Shown here: in pieces, positions 44,803 to 53,541 of the stretch
How the letters are laid out: each line of letters opens with the position of its first letter
Position numbering within the stretch: position 1 is the stretch's first letter
Source of the DNA: Gracilimonas tropica DSM 19535
GTDB lineage: Bacteria; Bacteroidota; Rhodothermia; Balneolales; Balneolaceae
Assembly (NCBI RefSeq): GCF_000375425.1
Contig: NZ_AQXG01000010.1
Coordinates: forward strand, 1 to 64,000
Direction: 5' to 3'
Length of the DNA: 64,000 nt
Position numbers and translations under genes: made by a program
Notes under the pieces: generated by a model
The model's input: the letters and a program-made list of their open reading frames with translations, nothing else
Told to the model about the DNA's origin: nothing
The model's database searches: none

Positions 44803-46332
44803 TTATCTATTTGATACTGCAAAAATCACTTTATTCTCTTTTGCGTTTAGCAATGCGAATTCTTTGAGGTTTGCTGGGTTTTGTATCAATGATGGATGAT
44901 AAAGCATTTCATGATTATCGAAAACCATAGGACAACGTAGCTCTGCGGATTCAATTTCAAGGACCAGAATGTCAGTCTTGCAGGGATTTTCGGGAGCAAT
45001 TTTAGTATGAATAATGACAGTATCAGAATTGTCACCCGGAAATAACAGGCTAAATTCATGTGCTCCAAAAGGGATATTGTCTTTCTTCCAAATTACCTGA
45101 CTTTTTCTGAAGTCATACAGCAACAAACTGTAATCGGTGGGTAGTTTTGAACTTGTTCCTGTGAGTACCAAGACCGTTGATTCATTCACAAATTCAAATT
45201 GCTGAATGCTGCCTGGGATACTTAAAGTATTTAAAACGCTTCCGTCATCATTAAGGAATAGTATTTTTCTTTCACTCAATTGAACCGGATTTTCTTGCAT
45301 CAAAAAATTTGCGACAAAGCCAATGCTGCCAGAACCTGGTTCATACGCAATCTGTCTTATATTTAGCCTTATGCCGAAATTCAACTCTTCAGAAGTTTTT
45401 TGTAATGGAGTGCTTTTTCTGAATACTTTTCCATCTCTAAGGGTCAAATCGACCATTTTCAAAGAGGTAATTCTACGTTGACTTACTTTATTAATCTGCT
45501 CCGTAGTTTCTTTTCTAATATTTCGATCTTGATCCTTTAATTGGTTTATTAAAGAGTTTACAGAATCTCTATTCTCCGCGGTGGTTAATTCTCTTAACTC
45601 AGCTCTCCGGTTGTATATCTCTTTGCGGTTTTCATTATAAACATTTTGCAGGGAGTCGACAGCTTGTGGGTTCTTCAATTCCTGTTCCCAGTCAAAAGTG
45701 ATCAACCTGTTTGTATCGATGGGTGTTGAATAATGAATCGGTTCAACGTAATCATAAAATTCGTTGCTCCTGAAATCATAGATAGACATATTTGCATGCG
45801 GACCTTCCGAATTAATTACCAAATAGCCGTAATTGCCCATTGGAAATACCGAGTAGCAAGGATTTTGAAATGTTGAAAGTTCTTTTCCGGATTTATCGAA
45901 AACGGAATACTTACAATCTCTTAGTGAAGTATCATAAGGATCTTCTTTTACAATAGGCTCTTTAATAACTATGACATCAGAATACTTAGAAACGGCTACC
46001 CGTGGATTTTTAGAATCGAATTTCTTTTCCCAGATTAGTTCTCCATCGTAACGATAAGCCAGTATGGTTGTTTGCTCATCAAAAATGGATTTTATGGATA
46101 CTAAAAGAAAGGATTTTGTTGTTTCTAACTGTACAACTTTGCCATCAATTTCAAGGACTTTCAGAGCACTAAAAAGGGTATCCGGATCATTTTTTATTTG
46201 TTCTGTCTTAAGGGCAGGCTTTTCCTCCGGAAGTTTTTCATTAGCTGAAGATTCGGGTTTGATTCCAAGCATTGAAAGAACAAGTGGAATAAACAAAAAA
46301 AAGCCTAAACCCAATTTTGAATTCGAATACAT
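44803..46332 (-). CDS. Exported beta-propeller-like protein of unknown function
   Basis: 509 residues with an N-terminal hydrophobic signal/anchor (LGLGFFLFIPLVLSMLG). The body shows repeated blade-like units (AYRYDGELIWEKKFDSKNP, SIYDFRSNEFYDYVEP, LLYDFRKSQVIWKKDNI), consistent with a beta-propeller. A highly charged ~80-residue insert (NENRKEIYNRRAELREL, then NQLKDQDRNIRKETTEQINK) near ~235-300 should form a coiled coil. No catalytic motif, no family recognised. Alone on its strand, convergent with the malic enzyme gene, with a 323-bp noncoding region upstream. Confidence 0.65.
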   Translation of the reverse strand: MYSNSKLGLGFFLFIPLVLSMLGIKPESSANEKLPEEKPALKTEQIKNDPDTLFSALKVLEIDGKVVQLETTKSFLLVSIKSIFDEQTTILAYRYDGELIWEKKFDSKNPRVAVSKYSDVIVIKEPIVKEDPYDTSLRDCKYSVFDKSGKELSTFQNPCYSVFPMGNYGYLVINSEGPHANMSIYDFRSNEFYDYVEPIHYSTPIDTNRLITFDWEQELKNPQAVDSLQNVYNENRKEIYNRRAELRELTTAENRDSVNSLINQLKDQDRNIRKETTEQINKVSQRRITSLKMVDLTLRDGKVFRKSTPLQKTSEELNFGIRLNIRQIAYEPGSGSIGFVANFLMQENPVQLSERKILFLNDDGSVLNTLSIPGSIQQFEFVNESTVLVLTGTSSKLPTDYSLLLYDFRKSQVIWKKDNIPFGAHEFSLLFPGDNSDTVIIHTKIAPENPCKTDILVLEIESAELRCPMVFDNHEMLYHPSLIQNPANLKEFALLNAKENKVIFAVSNR

Positions 46333-46655
46333 TTCTATTTTTTCTTAAAGATTATAACCCGGTTTTCTTCTTTTTTAAAATTTCCAATAGGTTGAAATTT
46401 CTACAATCGAATGCAAATTATAACCTACACTATATATTAGTTACTACATAATATATCACATGCGCATGTTAGTTCTTTATAATTTAGAGCTTTACTATTC
46501 TATTTTGATAAACTCTCTTCTCAAAAAACAAGTTGCATGGAGTAACAGTTAGTTAAAGTCACCAAAATTAACTCACATCTTTTAACACCCCCGCCTTCCC
46601 AAATATCCCTAATTTTGATGCTTCATTGGAGTCACACTAAAAACCAATTTTAGGA
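46333..46655. other. 323-bp noncoding divergent promoter region
   Basis: AT-rich spacer between two divergent envelope genes. A TAATTTTG at 46610-46617 resembles the Bacteroidota -7 box (TAnnTTTG) ahead of the DUF5916 gene, but the matching upstream box is weak. Nothing else recognisable. Confidence 0.35.
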
Positions 46656-48884
46656 ATGAGGTCATCTTTACTCATCGCATGTTTGGCATGTTTTTATATA
46701 GGATTTTTTCAACCGGCAACGGCTCAACCCGCTGAACTTACCCCCAGGCCAACCGCCTTCGAAGCAACGGCGACTTTCGTTGAAGAAGCTCCCTACATTG
46801 ATGGAAATCTGGACGATGTGGCCTGGCAAAATATCCCACCGATCACCCAATTTACACAGGTTTGGCCGAATGATGGTGCCCCCTCAACCGAAGATACCGA
46901 AGTCCGAATTGCCTATGACCGCGACAACCTGTACTTCGCTTTTCGATTTTACGATGATGATCCCGAGCTGATCAAAGCACGTAATTTGGAGCGGGGCGGA
47001 CGCAATAGTCGAGATGATCACGCCTACATAGGGCTGGATACCTACATGGATGGTCGTAATGCATATTTGTTTGAAGCCAATGCTCTTGGCACCCAAGATG
47101 ATGCTCTTATCACCGATGAAAATCTCGACTACAGTGGATTTTCATGGGATGCGGTTTTCATCACTGAAACCAAAATTGATGATGAAGGCTGGACTTTGGA
47201 AGTCGCCATCCCTTTTCGGCAGCTTCGTTTTCCGGATGAGGAGGAGTTGGAGTTTGGCTTGATGTTGTCCCGGACCATCATCCGAAAAAATGAGCGTGTG
47301 CTTTGGCCGGCCATAGGACAGGAATATGGTGGATATAACGGGGTTCGGTCGGCGGTTTCACAGTACGGGGTTTTGAAAGGGATCAAAAATATCCGGCGTG
47401 GAAATAACATTGAGTTGAAACCGTATGTGATCTCTGGGGTTCAGGAAACGCGTCCCAACCTGCAAACGGAGACTACTTCAACCAAAACCACCTACGATAT
47501 TGGCGGAGATATGAAATGGGGGATCACTTCTAACCTCACGCTTGACCTGACTGTGAATACCGATTTTGCCCAGGTAGAATCTGATAACGTGCAAGTGAAT
47601 TTATCCCGATTCAGCCTTTTCTTTCCTGAAAAAAGAGAGTTCTTTTTAGAACGAGCCGGATTATTTGAGCACGGAAATTCACGATCAACCCAAACCTTTT
47701 TCTCCCGAAGAATTGGCCTCACCAATCAGATTTTAACCGGAGCCCGGGTTACCGGTCAGGCCGGGCGATTTTCATATGGAGCCATGAACATCGAAACGGG
47801 AACCAAAATGGGCGATTTGTTTGGCAGCAATTCTGCAAATAACACCGTAGCGCGACTTCAGGCTGAAGTAATGCCCCGTGCTACCGTAGGGGCCATCGCT
47901 ACAAATGTGGAACAAATTGATGGAGGGTACAACCGTGCCTTGGGTTTTGATACTAACTATCGATTTTGGAATGCCAGTAGTTTTAATGCCTGGTTCACTA
48001 ATGTGTGGGATGATGAGCAAACTCTGAACGATAACGCCGGCCACGTGAGTCTCAGACTTGATAACGACACCTATGCGGCCGGTTTCTCCTTTACTCACGT
48101 GGGGCGGAATTATAATCCGGCTTTAGGGTTTGTCCGCAGGCGAGATATGCGACAGTATTCCGGTAATCTGGGATATGATCCACAGGTTCAAATATCTTTT
48201 TTGCCAAACCTTGCTCGCCTGAATTTTGGCAGCAGCTACGATTTTATTGAAGGGCAAGACGGCGTGAAGCAGTCTTCTCAAGTTTCAGGATCATTCGGGT
48301 TGGAATTCACCAGCAGTAAAAGCTTGAGAATCAATGCTAATCAACAGTTTGAGCGCTTATTTGTGCCTTTCAACATCAGGGAAGATGCCGTGATCCCTGC
48401 CGGAGATTATACTTTTGAACGAGTTAGCTTAAACGCCCGCAGCGATGACAGTCAGCGTATTTATGGGTCGGCCGGTATTATCTTTGGAAGCTTTTACAAC
48501 GGAAACCGAACAGATTTTGGGATTGATATGGGCTTCCGGTATAACAAACATTTAAGCATCGACGGTGGCGTGAATCACTCCATGATCGATCTTCCCATTG
48601 CGAACGGTACGTTTGATGCCACCACCGTTTCAACTTCAATATTCGGGGCCATAAGCCGACAGTTATATGCAAAAGCGCTTATCCAATACGACAACTTTTC
48701 ACGGGATATTCAAACCTACCTGCGTATCAATTGGATTCATACACCGGGCAGCGATCTTTTCCTCGTCTTCAATACATCGCATCATATAACCGGAGATAAT
48801 GAGCCTTTGTTTGATCCCAGAAAAGATCTGATCTTGAATAATCAGGCTGGGATTGTTAAGCTGACCTATTTGATCATGTTGTAA
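46656..48884 (+). CDS. CBM9-like/DUF5916 outer-membrane protein A
   Basis: 742 residues, signal peptide to ~22 (FYIGFFQPATA). A CBM9-like beta-sandwich (~35-215: PYIDGNLDDVAWQ, TEVRIAYDRDNLYFAFRFYD, EVAIPFRQLRF) is followed by the DUF5916 barrel (NTDFAQVESDNVQVNLSRFS, FFPEKREFFLERAGLFEHG, SRRIGLTNQILTGARVTG), ending in an aromatic-poor KLTYLIML. The CBM9-like part may bind sugars; the rest looks like an outer-membrane beta-barrel. Most similar protein in the window is its tandem neighbour. Substrate unknown. Confidence 0.87.
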   Translation: MRSSLLIACLACFYIGFFQPATAQPAELTPRPTAFEATATFVEEAPYIDGNLDDVAWQNIPPITQFTQVWPNDGAPSTEDTEVRIAYDRDNLYFAFRFYDDDPELIKARNLERGGRNSRDDHAYIGLDTYMDGRNAYLFEANALGTQDDALITDENLDYSGFSWDAVFITETKIDDEGWTLEVAIPFRQLRFPDEEELEFGLMLSRTIIRKNERVLWPAIGQEYGGYNGVRSAVSQYGVLKGIKNIRRGNNIELKPYVISGVQETRPNLQTETTSTKTTYDIGGDMKWGITSNLTLDLTVNTDFAQVESDNVQVNLSRFSLFFPEKREFFLERAGLFEHGNSRSTQTFFSRRIGLTNQILTGARVTGQAGRFSYGAMNIETGTKMGDLFGSNSANNTVARLQAEVMPRATVGAIATNVEQIDGGYNRALGFDTNYRFWNASSFNAWFTNVWDDEQTLNDNAGHVSLRLDNDTYAAGFSFTHVGRNYNPALGFVRRRDMRQYSGNLGYDPQVQISFLPNLARLNFGSSYDFIEGQDGVKQSSQVSGSFGLEFTSSKSLRINANQQFERLFVPFNIREDAVIPAGDYTFERVSLNARSDDSQRIYGSAGIIFGSFYNGNRTDFGIDMGFRYNKHLSIDGGVNHSMIDLPIANGTFDATTVSTSIFGAISRQLYAKALIQYDNFSRDIQTYLRINWIHTPGSDLFLVFNTSHHITGDNEPLFDPRKDLILNNQAGIVKLTYLIML

Positions 48885-49037
48885 AAACTGCTTTTGGGAG
48901 GGCTTAACGCGCAGGGGTTTTGCACAGCCTCACAAAGCTCGAATAGCATATCTGTTTAAACTTTTTTACAATCCCTAGGTTTATATATTGAGTAATATTG
49001 AGCTTTCCGTAAACAAACCTGATTCCCTAACTTATTG

Positions 49038-51257
49038 ATGAAGCGTCATTTATCTACATTCCTGTTTTTAGCATTGTGCTCTGGCTTTAATGCAGAAGCT
49101 CAAAATTCTGATAACGAAAGATTATCTTCTGCTTTTGAAGTTGAGGCTGTTTTTGCTGAATCAGCTCCCTATATAGATGGAAATTTGGATGATCCGGTTT
49201 GGGATGAAATTACCCCCATTACCACGTTTACCCAAGTTTGGCCGAACGATGGAGCCCCTGCTACTGAAGATACAGAAGTGCGCATTGCTTACGATCGGGA
49301 TAACCTGTATTTCGCCTTTCGTTTCTATGATGACAATCCGGAGCTCATCCGTGCCAAAAATCTGGAACGCGGTGGAAGAAATAATCGGGACGACCATGCA
49401 TACATCGGCATCGACACGTTCAAGGAAGGCCGAAATGCGTACCTTTTTGAGATGAATGCACTGGGTACTCAGGACGATGCCCTGATCACCGATGAAACCA
49501 TCACTTACGACAGCTTTTCATGGAACGCCGTATTCCTTAGCGAAACGACCATTGATGAGGAAGGCTGGACGCTGGAAGTGGCTATCCCCTTCAGGCAGCT
49601 GCGTTTCCCGGAAGGAGAAGAATTGGAATTCGGGCTGATGCTTTCCCGTATGATCAATCGAAAAAACGAACGCGTACTTTGGCCGGCAATTGGCATGGAA
49701 TATGGCGGAAGTTTTGGCGTGCTTGCCGCCGCTTCCCAGTATGGAGTGGTAAAAGGAATTAAGAATATCCGTCGTGGCCATAATATTGAGATCAAACCTT
49801 ATGTGATCTCCGGAGCCCAGGAAATACGACCCGACCTTCAGAATGAAAACACAGAAATAGATTATACCTACGATATTGGCGGAGACCTGAAATGGGGGAT
49901 TACTTCCAACCTCACTCTTGATATGACCGTTAATACCGATTTTGCACAGGTTGAATCGGACAATGTGCAGTTGAACTTATCCCGTTTCAGCTTATTCTTC
50001 CCTGAAAAGCGCGAGTTTTTTCTGGAACGAGCCGGCTTGTTTGAGCATGGGAATAACCGATCTACCCAAACTTTTTTCTCGAGAAGAATTGGACTCACCG
50101 ATCAGATTCTTACCGGGGCTCGTATGACCGGGCAGGTTGGGAAGTTTTCCATTGGTGCACTGAATATTGAGACGGGTGATAACATGAAGCAGGTTTTTGG
50201 GAGTCAATCCGTAAACAATACGGTTGCCCGGGTACGAACCAACATCTTTCCACGGGCTACGGTCGGTTCCATCATCACCAATGTTGAAGAGGTGAATGGG
50301 TACAATCGGGCACTTGGTTTTGACGCAAAATACCGATTCTGGAGCTCCAGCGAATTCAATGCCTGGTACACAAAGGTTTGGGATGATGTGGATGCCCTGA
50401 ATGACGCAGCAGGTCATGGCAGTCTTCAGCTCCAAAATGATACCTATGCAGCCGGCTTCTCTTACACCAGTGTGGGTGAAAACTATAACCCGGCGCTGGG
50501 TTTTGTAAGGAGACGAAACATGAGGCAGTATTCCGGGAATCTGAGCTATAATCCTACCGTGAATTTTTCAAACCTCCCCTCACTTGGTCGCTTTAATTTC
50601 AGGACTTCTTATGATTACATCGAAGGTCAGGATGGAGTCAAGCAAACAACTTTTCTGAATGGAATTGCGCGAGCAGAATTTAAAAGCCGCCAGAGTATTG
50701 AAGTTGGATTTGAACATCAGTTTGAACGTTTGTTTAGCCCTTTTGAGATCCGTGAAAATGCGATGATACCCTCCGGAGATTACACATTTACTTTGTTTGG
50801 AATACACGCCCGCTCTGATGAAAGTAAACGCCTTTTTGGCACAGCCGGATTTAATATAGGTGAGTTTTTTAATGGAAATCGAACCGACCTAAGTGGTAGT
50901 TTTGGGTTTCGGCAATCGAAGCATTTGCACATCGAGGGCAGTCTGGAACATTCCATCATAGATCTGCCCATACCCAACGGTGAATTTGATGCAACTACGG
51001 TTTCCACTTCCATTCTGGGAGCTATAAGCCGAAAACTATTCGCAAAGGCACTTCTGCAATACGACAATTTTTCACGGGACATTCAAGCCAATATCCGTAT
51101 CGACTGGATTCATACTCCGGGTAGTGATCTATTTGTTGTATTCAACACTTCCTATCATCTGACGGGAGACAATGAAGTATTGTTCGATCCCCGTAAAGAT
51201 ATCATCATGAACAGTCAGGCAGCCGTAGTGAAGCTGACTTATTTGATCATGCTTTGA
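49038..51257 (+). CDS. CBM9-like/DUF5916 outer-membrane protein B (tandem paralog)
   Basis: 739 residues from the ATG at 49038 (TTG one codon before). Signal peptide LSTFLFLALCSGFNAEA. Domain order as in the 46656-48884 product, with which long blocks are nearly identical (FTQVWPNDGAP, FFPEKREFFLERAGLFEHG, KLTYLIML end). The copies differ most in the barrel strands after ~400 (loops such as NMKQVFGSQSVNN against KMGDLFGSNSANN), where substrate loops would be. A 150-bp spacer with no clear terminator separates them. Recent duplication with divergence is likely. Confidence 0.87.
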   Translation: MKRHLSTFLFLALCSGFNAEAQNSDNERLSSAFEVEAVFAESAPYIDGNLDDPVWDEITPITTFTQVWPNDGAPATEDTEVRIAYDRDNLYFAFRFYDDNPELIRAKNLERGGRNNRDDHAYIGIDTFKEGRNAYLFEMNALGTQDDALITDETITYDSFSWNAVFLSETTIDEEGWTLEVAIPFRQLRFPEGEELEFGLMLSRMINRKNERVLWPAIGMEYGGSFGVLAAASQYGVVKGIKNIRRGHNIEIKPYVISGAQEIRPDLQNENTEIDYTYDIGGDLKWGITSNLTLDMTVNTDFAQVESDNVQLNLSRFSLFFPEKREFFLERAGLFEHGNNRSTQTFFSRRIGLTDQILTGARMTGQVGKFSIGALNIETGDNMKQVFGSQSVNNTVARVRTNIFPRATVGSIITNVEEVNGYNRALGFDAKYRFWSSSEFNAWYTKVWDDVDALNDAAGHGSLQLQNDTYAAGFSYTSVGENYNPALGFVRRRNMRQYSGNLSYNPTVNFSNLPSLGRFNFRTSYDYIEGQDGVKQTTFLNGIARAEFKSRQSIEVGFEHQFERLFSPFEIRENAMIPSGDYTFTLFGIHARSDESKRLFGTAGFNIGEFFNGNRTDLSGSFGFRQSKHLHIEGSLEHSIIDLPIPNGEFDATTVSTSILGAISRKLFAKALLQYDNFSRDIQANIRIDWIHTPGSDLFVVFNTSYHLTGDNEVLFDPRKDIIMNSQAAVVKLTYLIML

Positions 51258-51400
51258 TCAAAACACCGCACTCGACCTTGACCGATAACCGGTCTGATCG
51301 TTGATTGAGGCTTATGAGGTTGAATTCGGTTGTAAACAGGTTTCACTTTCACTCATTAGAGTCTAATTATGAGATAATGTGGAAAAATTATCCACCGGTT

Positions 51401-51547
51401 GTCACTCTGAGCTTCCAGAAGTTAAAATTATCAGAGGATGGTTATCGCGAAGGGTCTCAAAGGTTAAATCACTCGGAGGTGTCAAAGTTTGAGATCCTTC
51501 GCGTTAAAAAGTTTAGCCCCGAACTATTATATAAGCGCTCAGGATGG
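51401..51547. repeat. Dispersed ~147-bp inverted-repeat element, copy 2
   Basis: GTCACTCTGAGC (51401-51412) and GCGCTCAGGATGGC (51535-51548) form the outer arms; CGCGAAGGGTCTCAAA (51446-51461) and TTTGAGATCCTTCGCG (51488-51503) the inner pair. Same block order and nearly the same length as copy 1 at 36996-37143, with unrelated sequence between blocks. It fills half of the 312-bp gap 51258-51569; the rest of that gap shows no gene. Confidence 0.8.
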
Positions 51548-51569
51548 CGATATAAGAGGCTTTATAAAT

Positions 51570-53126
51570 TTATTTGGTTGAAACCCTAATCCGCTTCGCA
51601 CACTTCATTCCGTCCATAGCTGCAGATACAATTCCACCTGCATAGCCGGCGCCTTCTCCACAAGGATAAAGTCCGCTGATCTGTACGTGTTGCAGAGTTT
51701 CATGGTCTCTGGGAATTTTAACCGGACTGGAAGTACGGGTTTCAGGGGCATGAACTACGGCATCATTGGTTAGATAACCACGCATGCTTTGGTCAAATTT
51801 CAGAAATCCTTCTTTAAGGTTTTTGTGGATGAAATCAGGAAGAACCGAGCCCAATTCCACAGAAGTGATGCCCGGTGCATAAGAGGTATTTGGTAAATCT
51901 GCTGAAACGTCTCCTTTAATAAAATCCCGCAGGCGCTGCGCCGGAGCCGTCTGCGTTTTACCGCCTTCAACCCACGCTTTTTGCTCGATGGATCGCTGAA
52001 ATTCCATGGCTGCCAGCGGTCCGTATTTTTCGAATGGCTTGAAATCTTCGGGTTTCAGTTCAACTACAATTCCGGAATTAGCTGTGGAACGAGCGCGTCG
52101 GGAGGAAGACCAACCGTTAGTTACAATTTCACCCGGAGCTGTTGCACAGGGCGCGATCACTCCGCCCGGACACATACAAAACGAGTACACCCCCCGATCA
52201 CCCACTTGCTTTACAATACTGTAAGCTGCCGGAGGCAGATAATCTCCACGCGATTCACAACTATACTGAATGGTATCAATCAGCGATTGCGGATGCTCGA
52301 CCCGAACACCAATGGCCAGCGGTTTAAGTTCGATCTCAATGCCTTTTCGGTAAAGCAATTCAAAAATATCACGGGCGGAATGTCCGGTAGCGAGGATCAC
52401 ATTTTTTGCATGAAATTTGGTTCCATCCTGAGCTACTACGCCTTTGATAGAAGATGAATCCGTAATAAGATCCGTGACCCGAGTGTTAAAGTGAATTTCA
52501 CCGCCGTTCTGCAAAATACATTTCCGCATATTGGCGATGATCTTCGGCAGCTTATTGGTTCCGATGTGCGGATGTGAATCTACCAGAATTTGTTTCACCG
52601 CTCCGAAGCCTACCAGCAACTCAAGCACTTTTTGGACATCACCGCGTTTTTTGGATCTTGTATAAAGCTTTCCATCCGAATAAGTTCCGGCTCCGCCTTC
52701 CCCAAAACAATAATTCGAATCCTCGTTTACGATGTGTTTTACGTTGATTCCTTTCAGGTCCTGAATGCGATCCTTGGCATTTTTGCCCCGTTCAATGATC
52801 ACGGGCTTCAATCCATTTTCCATGAGTTCGAGAGCAGCAAATAGTCCGGCGGGACCGGCACCGATCACGATCACTTCCTCAGCATTGCTGACATTGGGGT
52901 AATTCGGCAAGGAAATCTTTTCGGGCTCGTATCCCTCATTGATATAAAGCCGAACTTTCAGGTTGTAATACGCCTGCTTGGCCCGGGCATCGATGGAGCT
53001 GCGGAGGATTTCGATGTGGCGAAGATCTTCTGCTGCTAATCCCTCTTTTTGAATAAGGGTTTCTTCAAGTAGTTGAGGTTCTCCTGCCACTTCGGGTAAC
53101 ACGCGGATCTGTAATTCTTTCTGCAT
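51570..53126 (-). CDS. FAD-dependent oxidoreductase (COG2509 type)
   Basis: 518 residues, cytoplasmic. An N-terminal ~90-residue extension precedes the dinucleotide-binding fold EVIVIGAGPAGLFAALELME with acidic end of beta2 (VIIERGKNAKD). CFGEGGAGTYSDGKLYTRSKKR, NVILATGHSARDIFELL and the C-terminal FAD block SGLYPCGEGAGYAGGIVSAA match the conserved uncharacterised FAD-dependent dehydrogenase family found in most bacterial phyla. Reaction unknown. Monocistronic. Confidence 0.9.
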   Translation of the reverse strand: MQKELQIRVLPEVAGEPQLLEETLIQKEGLAAEDLRHIEILRSSIDARAKQAYYNLKVRLYINEGYEPEKISLPNYPNVSNAEEVIVIGAGPAGLFAALELMENGLKPVIIERGKNAKDRIQDLKGINVKHIVNEDSNYCFGEGGAGTYSDGKLYTRSKKRGDVQKVLELLVGFGAVKQILVDSHPHIGTNKLPKIIANMRKCILQNGGEIHFNTRVTDLITDSSSIKGVVAQDGTKFHAKNVILATGHSARDIFELLYRKGIEIELKPLAIGVRVEHPQSLIDTIQYSCESRGDYLPPAAYSIVKQVGDRGVYSFCMCPGGVIAPCATAPGEIVTNGWSSSRRARSTANSGIVVELKPEDFKPFEKYGPLAAMEFQRSIEQKAWVEGGKTQTAPAQRLRDFIKGDVSADLPNTSYAPGITSVELGSVLPDFIHKNLKEGFLKFDQSMRGYLTNDAVVHAPETRTSSPVKIPRDHETLQHVQISGLYPCGEGAGYAGGIVSAAMDGMKCAKRIRVSTK

Positions 53127-53225
53127 GTCTCAAAAATACGGAATTGGTGGGTTTTAACGAATATGATCTGTAAGGGAATATTGAATATCGAGCAAGGAAT
53201 ATTCAAGAGTGAAGTTTAGAATTCG

Positions 53226-53256
53226 TGCACTAGTGCAAGCGTCTTGCTTGTGCTGT
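53226..53256. repeat. REP-like hairpin in the 415-bp spacer 53127-53541
   Basis: GTGCACTAGTGCAAGC-GTC-TTGCTTGTGCTGTG folds into a GCAAG/CTTGC-based stem. Further right (53264-53285) GGACTCGTTCGCATTCAGT shares words with 63519-63544. The spacer has an open frame but its sequence is this repeat plus the terminator below, so I do not call a gene there. Confidence 0.5.
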
Positions 53257-53473
53257 GTTGAAATCGGACTCGTTCGCATTCAGTGCAAAACTTGTTCATT
53301 TTGGCTTGATCCGCCGGTGGTCGGACAGGTTCCAAAACGAACCCAAAAATTAAGAAAACACAAGATGACAGAGATCCCAATACTTTATTCATTGATGGCT
53401 TACCTAAGGTGGTTTCCGTTATTCCCTGTGTTTTCGAAATTCGTTAGAATGCATTTTCCTCTTACAGAACTGA

Positions 53474-53510
53474 AACAAAAAACCTCCGCCGGTGTTATGA
53501 GCGGAGGTTT
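53474..53510 (-). terminator. Intrinsic terminator of the tricorn-like protease gene
   Basis: Perfect 10-bp stem AAACCTCCGC (53480-53489) / GCGGAGGTTT (53501-53510). On the minus strand it runs into TTTTTTGTTT, so it terminates the gene ending at 53542. Confidence 0.9.
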
Positions 53511-53541
53511 AATAGAGTCTCGCTAAAGGTAAGAACCGAAA

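Noticed and set aside
51305..51589. 94-codon + strand open frame
   Set aside because: It is translation of the 147-bp repeat element and ends in the neighbouring FAD oxidoreductase gene.
53209..53526. 105-codon + strand open frame
   Set aside because: Runs through a REP-like hairpin and a terminator; no domain, no start context.
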